Source: VBCK01 sp035511515
Lineage (GTDB): Bacteria; Pseudomonadota; Gammaproteobacteria; Burkholderiales; Burkholderiaceae_F
Direction of reading: 5' to 3'
Length of the DNA: 44,482 bases
NCBI GenBank assembly: GCA_035511515.1
Contig: DATKFG010000135.1
Coordinates: 1-44,482, forward strand
The notes below the pieces were generated by a model, which ran no database searches, was not told the origin of the DNA, and saw nothing but the letters and a program-made list of their open reading frames with translations. Shown here one piece after another: positions 9,875-18,497 of the stretch; the first letter of the stretch is position 1, and every line of letters starts with the position of its first letter. The position numbers were made by a program, and so were the translations under genes.

Positions 9875-12580
9875 TCAGTCGTCGGGTGCCGAGGCGGCCC
9901 GGGCCTCCTTCGCGCTTTGCGCTTCGGAGGCCTCCGCTTCCTTCGCCGCGGCTGAAGCCGCGGCGAAGGAAGCGGGCTCGTTCAGCCAGTAGCGCGCGTG
10001 ATCGAGCCGCCACTGCTCCAGCGCCCCGGTTCCATCGGGGCCGAAGCGCCAGCGGGCCGCCCCGCTCCAGTCGCTGCGGACCACGCGCGCACCGAGGCGC
10101 AGGTAACGCGCCACCACCTCCGGATGCGGATGGCCGAAACGGCTGCGGTAGCCGGCCTGTATCGAGACCCAGCGCGGACGGACCGCATCGATGAACGCCT
10201 GGCTGGACGAGGTCTTGCTGCCGTGGTGCGGCGCGACCATCAGCTGCGCCGGCAAAGCGGGCCCGAACGCCGCGACGATTCCGGCCTCCTCGCGCGCCGG
10301 AACATCGCCCGTCAACAGGATCCGGGTCGCACCCTGCTGGACCAGGATCACGCAGCTTTTCGAGTTGGTGGTGGCCCGCGGGCGGTCGTACAGTGCCGCT
10401 GGCGGATTCCATACCGACACCAGCAGGCGGCCGATGGTCGCGTGCTGCCCCGCCTCGCAGCGCTGCACCTGCCGGGCCATCTGCAGCATCGGCTGATCCA
10501 CGTCGATCGACGTCAGCACACGCTCGACCCGGATCGCATCGATCAGCGACTTGGCGCCGCCCGCATGATCGGAGTCCAGGTGAGATACGACCAACAGGTC
10601 GATGCGGCCGATTCCGCGCGCTCGCAGGTAGGGCGCGATCACGCGCGCGCCCGCGTCGGCGTCCTCCGACACCTTCGGTCCGGTGTCGAAGACCAGGGTG
10701 CTGCCGGCTGTTTCCAACACCAGCGCCATGCCCTGCCCCACGTCGAGCGCCGTCAGCCACAGCGCGTCCGGGCCCGGCCGCTCGGGAGGCATCACGAACG
10801 CCGGCACCAGCCAGGCAGCCCCGGCCCAGCGGACCGGCCAGCCGGCGGGCGCCAGCAGCCATCCGATGCCGACGCACGCCACGGCAACCGCCCAGGCCGG
10901 GGGCGCGGCGAACGCGTCCCAGGCGTACGGCAGTTGCACCAGCCAGTTCAGCATGGCCGCCAGCAGCGCGAACAGAGCGTCCGAGACGTGCAGCATCCAT
11001 TGCGCCGCCGGCAGCAAAGGCTGTCCCAGGCAGCAGGCCAGTGCGCCCAGCAGCGCCAGCGGCGTGACCAGGTAGCTGACCAGTGGGATTGCGACCGCAT
11101 TGGCGACGGGCGAAATCAGCGACACCTGCTGAAACAGCACCAGCGTCAGCGGAACCAGTCCGATCGTGACCGCCGCCTGCACGCGCGCCGCCTCGCGCAA
11201 AAGGCGGCCCAGCGATGCGCGCCACGCGGCCAGCCGGTGGCGCCATCGGCCGGGCAGCGGCTTTGCGGTCCGCGGCGCCATGTCCGCCGGCTCCATCAGT
11301 CTGCCGTTACAGACCAGGAAGATCGACGCGACCGCTCCGAACGACAGCCAGAAGCCCGTGGCCGTGACGGCCCAGGGATCCCACAGGCACACCACGGCCG
11401 CAGCGCTCGAAAGGATCGCGGCCGCACTCAGGCGCATTCGCAGCAGCAGCGCGCCTGCAACCGTGGCGAGCATCACAAATGTCCGTTGCGCCGGTACGCC
11501 CCAGCCCGCCAGCAGGCAGTATCCGAGACCCCCGCACACCCCGGCGAACGCACGCACCGTCTGCACCGGCGCGAGCGCCAGCAGGCGGCCCGATCGGCGC
11601 CAGAGTGCGCCGGCCGCTACCGCCACCAGGCCCGCGATCATCGTGATGTGCAGGCCCGAGATGCTCACCAGGTGCGAAATGCCGGTCCGATTGAACAGCG
11701 TCCAGTCGGACTGGGCGATCAGCCCCTGGTCTCCCATCACCAGCGCGATGATCACCGGACCGTAGCGCCGATCCTGCAGCAACTGCTGCAGGCGATCGCG
11801 CAGAGCGGCGCGCGCCCGGTCGATCATCGGGTTGAAGCGCCAGACGGCATCCTGCAGGCACGACGGCGGCGCCTGGGCGGCGCCGTCGCGCACGGTTCCA
11901 GTTGCGCGCACGCCCTGTTCCAGCATCCACAGCTCGCCGTCGAAGCCGGCCGGATTGAAGGTGCCTTGCGGGCGGCGCAACCGCGCCGTCAGGCGCCATC
12001 GCTGCGCCGGGCGAACGCCCTCCGGCTTGCCCTCCGTAGCCTTGGCGAAGGAGGGCGTGTTGGCGAAGGAGGGCGTGTTGGCGAAGGAGGGCGCGTTGGC
12101 GAAGGAGGGAGCCTTGGCGAAGGAGGGCGCGTTGGCGAAGGAGGCAGCCTTGGCGAAGGAGGCAGCGTTGGTCGAGGAGGCGGGCTCGTACCAGGACAGA
12201 TTGATGAGCCGTGGCACATGCACGCCGCCGAGCTCGATCTGTTCAACCTCGAAGACGAACCGCACGCCGCGCTCGATCCGGCTCGGAAGGCCGGCGATCA
12301 CGCCGACCATCGGGATGTCGCGCCCCTCGTCGGCAAAGCTCAATTCGTCGCCGAGGCGCTGCTGCGCGATCAAGGCGGCGTAGCAGTACCCGAGCAGCGC
12401 CGCCGCTGCGCAGGCGGCGATCTGCGCGGCCGGCACGCACGCGCGCCGCGCGGCCCACGCACCGGCCGCCAGCGCCAGGGCCACGGCCAGCATCGCCGCC
12501 AGCGCGCGATGCGACGGCAGCTCGCTCGCCTGTTGCAGCCACGCCACCGCAGCGACGAAGGCGACCAGCGCAAAGACCAC
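9875..12580 (-). CDS. comEC: ComEC/Rec2 DNA uptake channel
   Basis: Inner-membrane channel that carries single-stranded DNA into the cytoplasm during natural transformation. Order: N-terminal membrane helices, an extracytoplasmic DUF4131-like region, the competence domain with many helices (HLVSISGLHITMIAGL, about 320 onward), and a C-terminal metallo-beta-lactamase-like domain with VSHLDSDHAGG and APHHGSKTSSS. About 901 aa, longer than many homologues. Two stretches look inserted: residues about 132-180 made of (N/K)(A/T)(P/A)SFA hexapeptides from an 18-bp tandem repeat, and an Ala/Glu-rich tail encoded by a long palindrome. The start is uncertain: no ATG follows the tatD stop, and GTG at 12580 is the best candidate. 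Confidence 0.9.
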   Translation of the reverse strand: MVFALVAFVAAVAWLQQASELPSHRALAAMLAVALALAAGAWAARRACVPAAQIAACAAAALLGYCYAALIAQQRLGDELSFADEGRDIPMVGVIAGLPSRIERGVRFVFEVEQIELGGVHVPRLINLSWYEPASSTNAASFAKAASFANAPSFAKAPSFANAPSFANTPSFANTPSFAKATEGKPEGVRPAQRWRLTARLRRPQGTFNPAGFDGELWMLEQGVRATGTVRDGAAQAPPSCLQDAVWRFNPMIDRARAALRDRLQQLLQDRRYGPVIIALVMGDQGLIAQSDWTLFNRTGISHLVSISGLHITMIAGLVAVAAGALWRRSGRLLALAPVQTVRAFAGVCGGLGYCLLAGWGVPAQRTFVMLATVAGALLLRMRLSAAAILSSAAAVVCLWDPWAVTATGFWLSFGAVASIFLVCNGRLMEPADMAPRTAKPLPGRWRHRLAAWRASLGRLLREAARVQAAVTIGLVPLTLVLFQQVSLISPVANAVAIPLVSYLVTPLALLGALACCLGQPLLPAAQWMLHVSDALFALLAAMLNWLVQLPYAWDAFAAPPAWAVAVACVGIGWLLAPAGWPVRWAGAAWLVPAFVMPPERPGPDALWLTALDVGQGMALVLETAGSTLVFDTGPKVSEDADAGARVIAPYLRARGIGRIDLLVVSHLDSDHAGGAKSLIDAIRVERVLTSIDVDQPMLQMARQVQRCEAGQHATIGRLLVSVWNPPAALYDRPRATTNSKSCVILVQQGATRILLTGDVPAREEAGIVAAFGPALPAQLMVAPHHGSKTSSSQAFIDAVRPRWVSIQAGYRSRFGHPHPEVVARYLRLGARVVRSDWSGAARWRFGPDGTGALEQWRLDHARYWLNEPASFAAASAAAKEAEASEAQSAKEARAASAPDD
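9934..9975. repeat. Perfect 19-bp-arm palindrome in the comEC 3' end
   Basis: Arms 9934-9952 and 9957-9975 are exact inverted copies around a TGAA loop. A second, weaker inverted repeat (CCTCC..GCGC / GCGC..GGAGG) precedes it at about 9904-9930. Together they encode the Ala/Glu-rich tail of ComEC, beyond the last conserved part of the nuclease-like domain. The mRNA would form a very stable hairpin near the end of the gene. Confidence 0.8.
12042..12185. repeat. Eight tandem 18-bp repeats inside comEC
   Basis: Units begin at 12042, 12060, 12078, 12096, 12114, 12132, 12150 and 12168. The consensus is TTGGCGAAGGAGGGCGYG, and the last copies diverge (GGCAGC, then GTCGAGGAGGCGGGC). Because the unit is 18 bp the comEC frame is preserved and six residues are added per copy. 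The block ends next to KATEGKPEG-coding sequence. No spacers are present, so it is not a CRISPR array. Copy number is likely to vary between strains. Confidence 0.9.
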
Positions 12581-12630
12581 GGCCCGGCGCCTGTGACGCG
12601 GCAGCTGGCGCGCGCGGCCGGCGCTCTCGC

Positions 12631-13458
12631 CTACCGGCGCGGACTCACCGCTGCCAGCCGCGGAAACGCATCCAGCACGTTGCGCCGGTTCAGTTGCGCC
12701 AGCTGCTCGGCCGGAATCGAGCGAAGCTGCGCGATCACGGCCGCGATGCGCGGCAGCTCGCCCGGTTCGTTGCGCCTGCGGCCTGGGCCGCCGGCTTGGC
12801 CGTGCAGCCATTGCGGCGCGATATCCGGGGCATCGGTCTCCACGACGATCGCCGTTTCGGGCACTTCGGCGGCGTGGCGGCGTATCCGCAGCGAGCCGTT
12901 GAAGGTCGCCGAGCCGCCGAAGCCGAGCCGGAATCCGCACGCGATGAATTCGCGCGCCTGCTGCTCCGAACCGTTGTAGGCGTGCGCGATGCCGCCGGGC
13001 ACATCGATCCGGCGCAGGTACTTCAGCAGCCGATCGGCCGACCGGCGCACATGCAGGACCACCGGCAGCGACCAGGACCGGGCCAGCCGCAACTGCGCTT
13101 GATAGAAGTGCTCCTGTTGTTCCACATCGGGCGCGCCTTCCGCGAAATCGAGCCCGATTTCCCCGATTCCGACGAAGTTCGGATCGACCTGGGCCATGCG
13201 CACCGCCTCAGCCAGCTGATCCAGGTCGCTCTCACCGGCGTGCGACACGTACAGCGGATGAATTCCCAGCGCGTAGCCGAATCCGAACTGATGGGCGACC
13301 GCGCTGACGCGCTCGAAGGTGGCGGCCTCCACGGCCGGGACCAGCATCATGTCGACGCCGGCGGCGCGCGCCCGTTCGACGACCTGATCGCGGTCGGGAT
13401 CGAACTCTTCGGCATCCAGATGACAGTGGCTATCGATCCACACGGGTGAGCGTCCCAT
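12631..13458 (-). CDS. tatD: TatD-family metal-dependent hydrolase
   Basis: A 275-aa TIM-barrel DNase/hydrolase of the TatD/YcfH family. The metal-binding start WIDSHCHLD is at residues 6-14, IGEIGLDF gives the conserved Glu, VVLHVRRS and IAHAYNG give further His ligands, and VVETDAPDIAP supplies the last Asp. The length fits the family (about 260). I chose ATG 13458 (MGRSPVW) because it lies just before the conserved region; an ATG 57 bp upstream is possible. It lies between lolD and comEC on the same strand, an order typical of Burkholderiales. Members trim DNA or RNA 3' ends, but the physiological role here is not shown by the sequence. Confidence 0.9.
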   Translation of the reverse strand: MGRSPVWIDSHCHLDAEEFDPDRDQVVERARAAGVDMMLVPAVEAATFERVSAVAHQFGFGYALGIHPLYVSHAGESDLDQLAEAVRMAQVDPNFVGIGEIGLDFAEGAPDVEQQEHFYQAQLRLARSWSLPVVLHVRRSADRLLKYLRRIDVPGGIAHAYNGSEQQAREFIACGFRLGFGGSATFNGSLRIRRHAAEVPETAIVVETDAPDIAPQWLHGQAGGPGRRRNEPGELPRIAAVIAQLRSIPAEQLAQLNRRNVLDAFPRLAAVSPRR

Positions 13459-13539
13459 TGCCGATGGCTCAGCTTCGAAACCAACGCAGTGTAGGCGGAC
13501 CGGCAGGTCTGCCACGACCGCCGGCGGCAGTGCCGCGGG

Positions 13540-14229
13540 TCAGTTGGCGGGCCGTTCGGGTTGCAGCCGGCCGTCGCTGAGCCTCATGACCCGGTCGCAC
13601 CGGCTCGACAGGTCCGGATCGTGGGTCACGATCAAAACGGCCGCGCCGCTGCGCCGTGCCGCGTCCAGCAGGACCTCGAACACGGTGCGCGCGGTCTCCC
13701 GGTCCAGATTTCCGGTTGGTTCGTCGGCCAGCACGCACACCGGTGTGCCGACCAGCGCGCGGGCGATCGCGGTGCGCTGGCGCTCGCCGCCCGAGAGCTC
13801 GCTCGGGTGATGGGCCAGCCGCTCGCCCAGGCCGACCGAGCTGAGCACGTCGGTGGCGCGGATGCGGGCCCGCAACAGCGCGGTGCGCCGGATCAGCAGC
13901 GGCATGCAAACGTTGTCCAGCGCCGTGAATTCGGGCAGCAGATGGTGAAACTGGTATACGAAGCCGAGCTGCCGGTTGCGCAGCCGTCCCCGATCGGCCT
14001 CGCTCAGCGACGACAGCGGCTGCCCGGCGATGGACACGGTGCCCGCGTCGATCGAGTCCAGTCCTCCGAGGCAATGCAGCAGCGTGCTTTTGCCCGATCC
14101 GGATGCGCCCACCACCGCGACCACCTCGCCCGCGTGAACTTCCAGGTCGACGCCCTTCAGGACCTCGACGGCCAGGTTGTCTTCCCGGTAGGCCTTGAAC
14201 ACGCCGCTGGCGCCAATCGTCTCAGTCAT
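13540..14229 (-). CDS. lolD: LolD, lipoprotein-releasing ATPase
   Basis: A 229-aa ABC ATPase that powers the LolCDE complex, which extracts outer-membrane lipoproteins from the inner membrane and passes them to LolA. Walker A GASGSGKST (about 41-49), Q-loop VYQFHHLLPEFTALDN (LolD-like), signature LSGGERQR, Walker B VCVLADEPTGNLD, and H-loop VTHD are all intact. It overlaps the lolC stop by 8 bp, so the two are translated together, and no separate lolE is visible, consistent with lineages using one LolC/E-like permease. Confidence 0.94.
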   Translation of the reverse strand: MTETIGASGVFKAYREDNLAVEVLKGVDLEVHAGEVVAVVGASGSGKSTLLHCLGGLDSIDAGTVSIAGQPLSSLSEADRGRLRNRQLGFVYQFHHLLPEFTALDNVCMPLLIRRTALLRARIRATDVLSSVGLGERLAHHPSELSGGERQRTAIARALVGTPVCVLADEPTGNLDRETARTVFEVLLDAARRSGAAVLIVTHDPDLSSRCDRVMRLSDGRLQPERPAN

Positions 14230-15529
14230 AGCGCAGCGCCTCGGCCGGGCGGATCCGGGCGGCGCGCCAGCTCGGATACAGTGTCGCCACGAACGACAGA
14301 ATCAGCGAAATGACGCAGATCGGAACGATGTCCGAGGCGCGCGGGTCGGACGGCAGCTCGCTGATGAAATAGATCGACGGGTCCAGGAAATGAATGCCGA
14401 AGGCGTGCTCGACGAGCGGAACGATCGTTTCCAGATGCGTGGCGAGCACCAGCCCCCCGGTGACGCCCAGGCCGACCCCGAGCAGGCCGACCAGAGCGCC
14501 CTGGATCATGAAAATGGCCATCACGCTGCCCGGGCTGGCACCCAGGGTGCGCAGGATCGCGATGTCGGCGTGCTTCTCGGTCACGGTCATCACGAGCGTG
14601 GACACCAGGTTGAACGCCGCCACCGCGACGATCAGGGCCAGGATCAGAAACATCATCCGCTTCTCGATCTGGGTTGCGGCGAACCAGGTGCGGTTCACGC
14701 TGGACCAGTCCCGCACCAGCACCTGCGGCCCGAGCTCGCGCGCGAGCCGCTCGGCCACCTGGGGCGCCTGCTGCATGTCGCGCAGTCGCAGCCGCACCGC
14801 GGTCGGGCCATCCAGCCGGAATACGCGTTCGGCGTCCGACAGGTTTATCAGAGCCAGTGCGCTGTCGAATTCGTAGTGGCCGGACGTGAAGGTGGCCACC
14901 ACCCGGAATTGCTTCAGCCGCGGGATCATCCCGGCCGGAGTCAGGTTGCCCTCCGGCGCCACCAGCGTCACCTTGTCGCCCACATCGACGCCCAGCGCGT
15001 GCGCCAGTTCCCGCCCCAGCACGATGCCGAAGCGGCCGGGCTCGAGCGCGTCGATTTTTGCGCCTTGCAGGTGTTGCGCGATGTCCGACACGCCGGTTTC
15101 CCGGGCCGGATCGATCCCGGAGATCAGCGCGCCCCGGACCACATCGCCGCGTACCAGCATCGCCTGCGCCTGCGCCAGCGGCGCCGTGGCGAGCACCTCG
15201 CGTTCGGCGCGGGCGCGCTGCGCCACGTCGCTCCAGTCGTTCAGCGCGCCCCCGAACGCCTCGATCTGCACATGCGGGATCACCGACAGCATGCGGTCGC
15301 GCACCTCGCGCTGAAATCCGTTCATCACGCTCAGCACCACGATCAGCGCCATCACGCCCAGCGCGATGCCTCCGATCGAGATCGCCGATATGAACGAAAT
15401 GAACGCGTTGCGCCGGCGCGCGCGCCGGCCGGCTCGGGTGTAGCGCAGGCCGATCCGAATTTCGAACGGAATGCTCAAGATCGACCGGATGGAAGCAAGG
15501 GCATCACGGATTCTATCCAACCGACGCAT
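14222..15529 (-). CDS. lolC: LolC/LolE-family lipoprotein-releasing permease
   Basis: Membrane subunit of the lipoprotein-releasing ABC transporter. One N-terminal helix (FISFISAISIGGIALGVMAL, about 45-70) is followed by SVMNGFQREVRDRML, a conserved family motif, then a large periplasmic domain (about 75-280), and three C-terminal helices, ending in PSWRAARIRPAEALRYD, typical of MacB/FtsX permeases. The ATG at 15529 gives 435 aa, slightly longer than the usual 400-415. The frame is open upstream, but that would run into the divergent rpfE-like gene 44 bp away. Pairs with LolD downstream. Confidence 0.93.
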   Translation of the reverse strand: MRRLDRIRDALASIRSILSIPFEIRIGLRYTRAGRRARRRNAFISFISAISIGGIALGVMALIVVLSVMNGFQREVRDRMLSVIPHVQIEAFGGALNDWSDVAQRARAEREVLATAPLAQAQAMLVRGDVVRGALISGIDPARETGVSDIAQHLQGAKIDALEPGRFGIVLGRELAHALGVDVGDKVTLVAPEGNLTPAGMIPRLKQFRVVATFTSGHYEFDSALALINLSDAERVFRLDGPTAVRLRLRDMQQAPQVAERLARELGPQVLVRDWSSVNRTWFAATQIEKRMMFLILALIVAVAAFNLVSTLVMTVTEKHADIAILRTLGASPGSVMAIFMIQGALVGLLGVGLGVTGGLVLATHLETIVPLVEHAFGIHFLDPSIYFISELPSDPRASDIVPICVISLILSFVATLYPSWRAARIRPAEALRYD

Positions 15530-15573
15530 TCGTACAATCGGTGCGTCGATCCACGCCTGAAACCGATGCCGAC

Positions 15574-16599
15574 ATGCCCCACGTGCTGCTCGTAGCAGGC
15601 GCTCTGGTGCCGGAGCAGCACTGGGAGCACGTCGCGCCGGACAGCGTGCCAGGGCGATTGGCGCGGCGGCTGATGTGCGCCGCGCGGACCGTGGAGCGCT
15701 TCGATGCACTCTGGTGCTACGGCGCTGCGCACCTGGCGTGGCTGGCCCGCGCCTTCGGTGCGCCCGGCGATCCGCCCGTGGCGGCGCCTTTTGCCTGGCG
15801 TGCTGAAAGCGGCCTGGAGCGGGCCGGCTCGACGTCAGCCGGTGTCTGGTTCTGCGAACCGGTTCATTTGAGCCTGGAGCCCGAGCGCACGGTGCTCACC
15901 CCGATCGAATCGCCGCCGCTGAGCGGGCCGGAAGCCTCGGAGCTGTTCGCCGAGGCGGCCGACAGCGCGCAAGGCCATGGCGCGGAGCTGCGGCGCGGGG
16001 CCTCGCACTGGTACCTGCTCACGGACCCTGCGTGGAGCCTGTGGACCGTGGCGCTGCCGGCCACGCTGGGCGCTTCGGTCGAGCAGCGCCTGCCTCGGGG
16101 CCAGCACGCCTTGCAATGGCGTCGGCTGCTGAACGAGGTTCAGATGCGCTGGCATGCGAGCGGCGTCAACCGCGAACGGGAGGCGCGCGGCCAGCAAAGC
16201 GCCAACGGCCTTTGGCTGCATGGGGGCGGCGTGTGGGCTCCGCTGCCTGCGTCCCGCTTTGCCCGGGTCGACAGCGATGATCCGGCCGTGCTGGGCTGGC
16301 AGCAGGCCGCCGCCGACGGCCGCCGCGGCCCGGCCGGGCCCGATTCGCTGACGGTGTGGTCGCACCTTTTCGAGCCGTACTGGCGGGGGGATTGGCGCGC
16401 CTGGGGGTCGGCCTGGGCGCGGCTGGAGGCGGCCGTGGAGTCGTTGCTGCAGTCGGTTCGCGCGAGCCCGGACCGCCGGGTCGAGCTGGTCGCTTGCGGT
16501 CACCGCGCCGCCGCCACCTTTGTGCTCGACGGCGGCGCCGGACTGCTGGCGTGGCGGCGCCGCGCGCTGCGCGAATGTCTGCTGGAGCCCGCCCCGTGA
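15574..16599 (+). CDS. RpfE-like protein (often labelled phosphoglycerate mutase-related)
   Basis: A 341-aa protein placed directly before recJ and divergent from lolC. That position matches the conserved protein called RpfE in Xanthomonas and variously 'phosphoglycerate mutase' in betaproteobacteria. The N-terminal PHVLLVAGALVPEQHW and the later DSLTVWSHLFEPYWRGDW with many Trp residues are visible, but no phosphoglycerate mutase active site is recognisable, so an enzymatic name is not justified. The ATG at 15574 is preferred; an in-frame GTG at 15541 is possible. The stop overlaps the recJ GTG (GTGA), showing translational coupling. The family identification rests on gene order and general similarity from memory. 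Confidence 0.65.
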   Translation: MPHVLLVAGALVPEQHWEHVAPDSVPGRLARRLMCAARTVERFDALWCYGAAHLAWLARAFGAPGDPPVAAPFAWRAESGLERAGSTSAGVWFCEPVHLSLEPERTVLTPIESPPLSGPEASELFAEAADSAQGHGAELRRGASHWYLLTDPAWSLWTVALPATLGASVEQRLPRGQHALQWRRLLNEVQMRWHASGVNREREARGQQSANGLWLHGGGVWAPLPASRFARVDSDDPAVLGWQQAAADGRRGPAGPDSLTVWSHLFEPYWRGDWRAWGSAWARLEAAVESLLQSVRASPDRRVELVACGHRAAATFVLDGGAGLLAWRRRALRECLLEPAP

Positions 16600-18308
16600 C
16601 GGCGATGCGCCTGATCGAACGGGCGCACGACCCGGCCGCTGCCGATCGGCTGGTAGCGGCCGGCCTGCCGGCGCCGCTGGCGCGCGCGCTGGCAGCGCGC
16701 GGCATCGTCTCGGCCGGCGAACTGGAGCCGCCGCTGGGCCAGATGCATCCGCCCGCGCTGCTGGGCCAGTGTCAGCGCGCCGCATCGCTGCTGGCCGACG
16801 CGATCGAGCGGCAAGAACGCCTGTTGATCGTGGCGGACTACGATTGCGACGGCGCCACCGCCTGCGCGCTGGCGGTGCGGGGACTGCGCGCCATGGGCGC
16901 GCAGGTCGATTACCTGGTCCCCAACCGATTCGAATACGGCTACGGGCTGACGCGCGAGCTGGTCGAACTGGCCGCACAGCGCAACCCCCACTGGATCATC
17001 ACGGTCGACAATGGCGTGGCCAGTGTCGATGGCGTCGAGCGCGCCAACGAGCTGGGTATCGGGGTGGTGATCACCGATCATCACCTGCCCGGCGATCGCC
17101 TTCCGGCGGCGCGGGCCATCGTGAATCCGAATCAGCCCGGCTGCGCCTTTCCGTCCAAGAATCTGGCCGGCGTGGGCGTGATGTTCTACGTGCTGGCAGC
17201 GCTGCGCACCGAGCTGCGCAGCCGCGGCCGCTTCGACGCGGCGAACCAGCCGAACCTGGGCAGCCTGCTGGACCTGGTGGCGCTGGGGACGGTGGCCGAC
17301 CTGGTGCGGTTGGACCGCAACAACCGTGCGCTGGTCGCTGCCGGCCTGCACAACATCCGCCGTGGTCGCCTGCAGCCCGGGGTCGCCGCGTTGTTCCAGG
17401 TTGCGGGCCGCGGCACCGCCGGCGCGCGCGCCGAAGACCTGGGCTTCTCGATCGGACCGCGGATCAACGCGGCCGGCCGCCTGACGGACATGTCGGTCGG
17501 AGTCGAATGCCTGGTCTGCGACGACCCCGATCGCGCGCTGGAGCTGGCCGGACAGCTGGACCGCCTGAACCAGGAGCGGCGCCAGATCGAAGCCAAAATG
17601 CAGGTCGACGCGGTCAGCGACGTCGATGCGGCCGGCTTCGAGCAACGCCGCTCGATCGTGCTGTTCAACCCGCAATGGCACCAGGGCGTCGTCGGGCTGG
17701 TCGCCGCGCGCATCAAGGACCGGTATCACCGCCCAACCATCGCATTCGCGGCCGCCGACGGCGAACTGCTGCGCGGCTCGGGCCGCTCGATCGATGGACT
17801 GCATCTGCGCGACACGCTGGACCGGGTCACCAAGTCCGAGCCCGGCCTGATCGAGCGCTTTGGGGGCCACGCGATGGCCGCCGGGTTGACGCTGCGCCGG
17901 CAGCATCTGGCCGCGTTCACCGACGCTTTCGAGGCGGCCACGCGCGCGGCGGGCGACCCGTCGCTGTTTGCGCGCTCGCTGGCCACCGACGGCCCGTTGA
18001 CGGCTGCCGAGATCGGTCCGGAGCTGGTGGACGCGATCGAGCGGGTCGTGTGGGGCCAGGGCTTCGCCGAGCCCGTATTCGCCAACGAGTTCGACGTGCT
18101 GGAGCAGCGCCTGGTGCAGGACCGGCATCTGCAGCTGACACTGAGGCTGGAGCAGTCCCGGCTGACCGCGATCTGGTTCGGCCAGGTCGACTCGCTGCCG
18201 GCGCGCGTGCGCCTGGCCTACCGGCTCAAGTTCGACACCTTTCGCGGCCTGCGCCGGATCAATCTGCAGATCGCGGCCATGGCGGCCACCCTCACCCCCT
18301 TGCCATGA
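16596..18308 (+). CDS. recJ: RecJ, single-strand-specific 5'-3' exonuclease
   Basis: A 570-aa DHH-family nuclease acting in RecF-pathway recombination, mismatch repair and base-excision repair. Motif I is VADYDCDGATA, motif II TVDNGVAS, motif III TDHHLPGDR; the DHHA1 domain follows (GRSIDGLHL, FGGHAMAAG), then the OB-fold region. The length is close to E. coli RecJ (577). The GTG start at 16596 overlaps the previous stop by 4 nt and gives MTAMRLIERA at the expected position. Confidence 0.95.
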   Translation: MTAMRLIERAHDPAAADRLVAAGLPAPLARALAARGIVSAGELEPPLGQMHPPALLGQCQRAASLLADAIERQERLLIVADYDCDGATACALAVRGLRAMGAQVDYLVPNRFEYGYGLTRELVELAAQRNPHWIITVDNGVASVDGVERANELGIGVVITDHHLPGDRLPAARAIVNPNQPGCAFPSKNLAGVGVMFYVLAALRTELRSRGRFDAANQPNLGSLLDLVALGTVADLVRLDRNNRALVAAGLHNIRRGRLQPGVAALFQVAGRGTAGARAEDLGFSIGPRINAAGRLTDMSVGVECLVCDDPDRALELAGQLDRLNQERRQIEAKMQVDAVSDVDAAGFEQRRSIVLFNPQWHQGVVGLVAARIKDRYHRPTIAFAAADGELLRGSGRSIDGLHLRDTLDRVTKSEPGLIERFGGHAMAAGLTLRRQHLAAFTDAFEAATRAAGDPSLFARSLATDGPLTAAEIGPELVDAIERVVWGQGFAEPVFANEFDVLEQRLVQDRHLQLTLRLEQSRLTAIWFGQVDSLPARVRLAYRLKFDTFRGLRRINLQIAAMAATLTPLP

Positions 18309-18380
18309 AGCCCAGCTCCGAAAAGCGCGGCCTCTTGCCCACAGCGACGGCTTCGGAGCCGAAAAGCGGGAGGATCGGCT

Positions 18381-18407
18381 TCGAGTGGGGTCTGCGACCC
18401 CCCTCGA
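18381..18407. terminator. GC-rich hairpin between recJ and prfB
   Basis: TCGAG-T-GGGGTC, loop TGC, GACCCC-C-CTCGA: eleven pairs and one T-C mismatch. A smaller perfect hairpin with a TTCGG-type loop lies at 18348-18361. Neither has a following T-run, so intrinsic termination is doubtful; they could instead reduce read-through or protect the recJ 3' end. The 189-bp spacer also has GATAAT about 30 nt before the prfB start, a possible -10 element. Confidence 0.35.
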
Positions 18408-18497
18408 GCACCCCCCGCGGCATTCACAGGCGTCGCGCTGGTTCAGAGCGCGCGGCCGTCTTCGGCGATAATGATGCGTTCTAGGTGGACTTGCGCG

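Noticed and set aside
8910..11246. A 778-aa protein reading through the hydrolase into comEC
   Set aside because: The upstream half is low-complexity Arg/Ala/Gly shadow sequence opposite in phase to comEC; only the hydrolase part has a fold.
12042..12185. CRISPR-like array
   Set aside because: The units are head-to-tail 18-mers with no spacers and lie in frame inside comEC.
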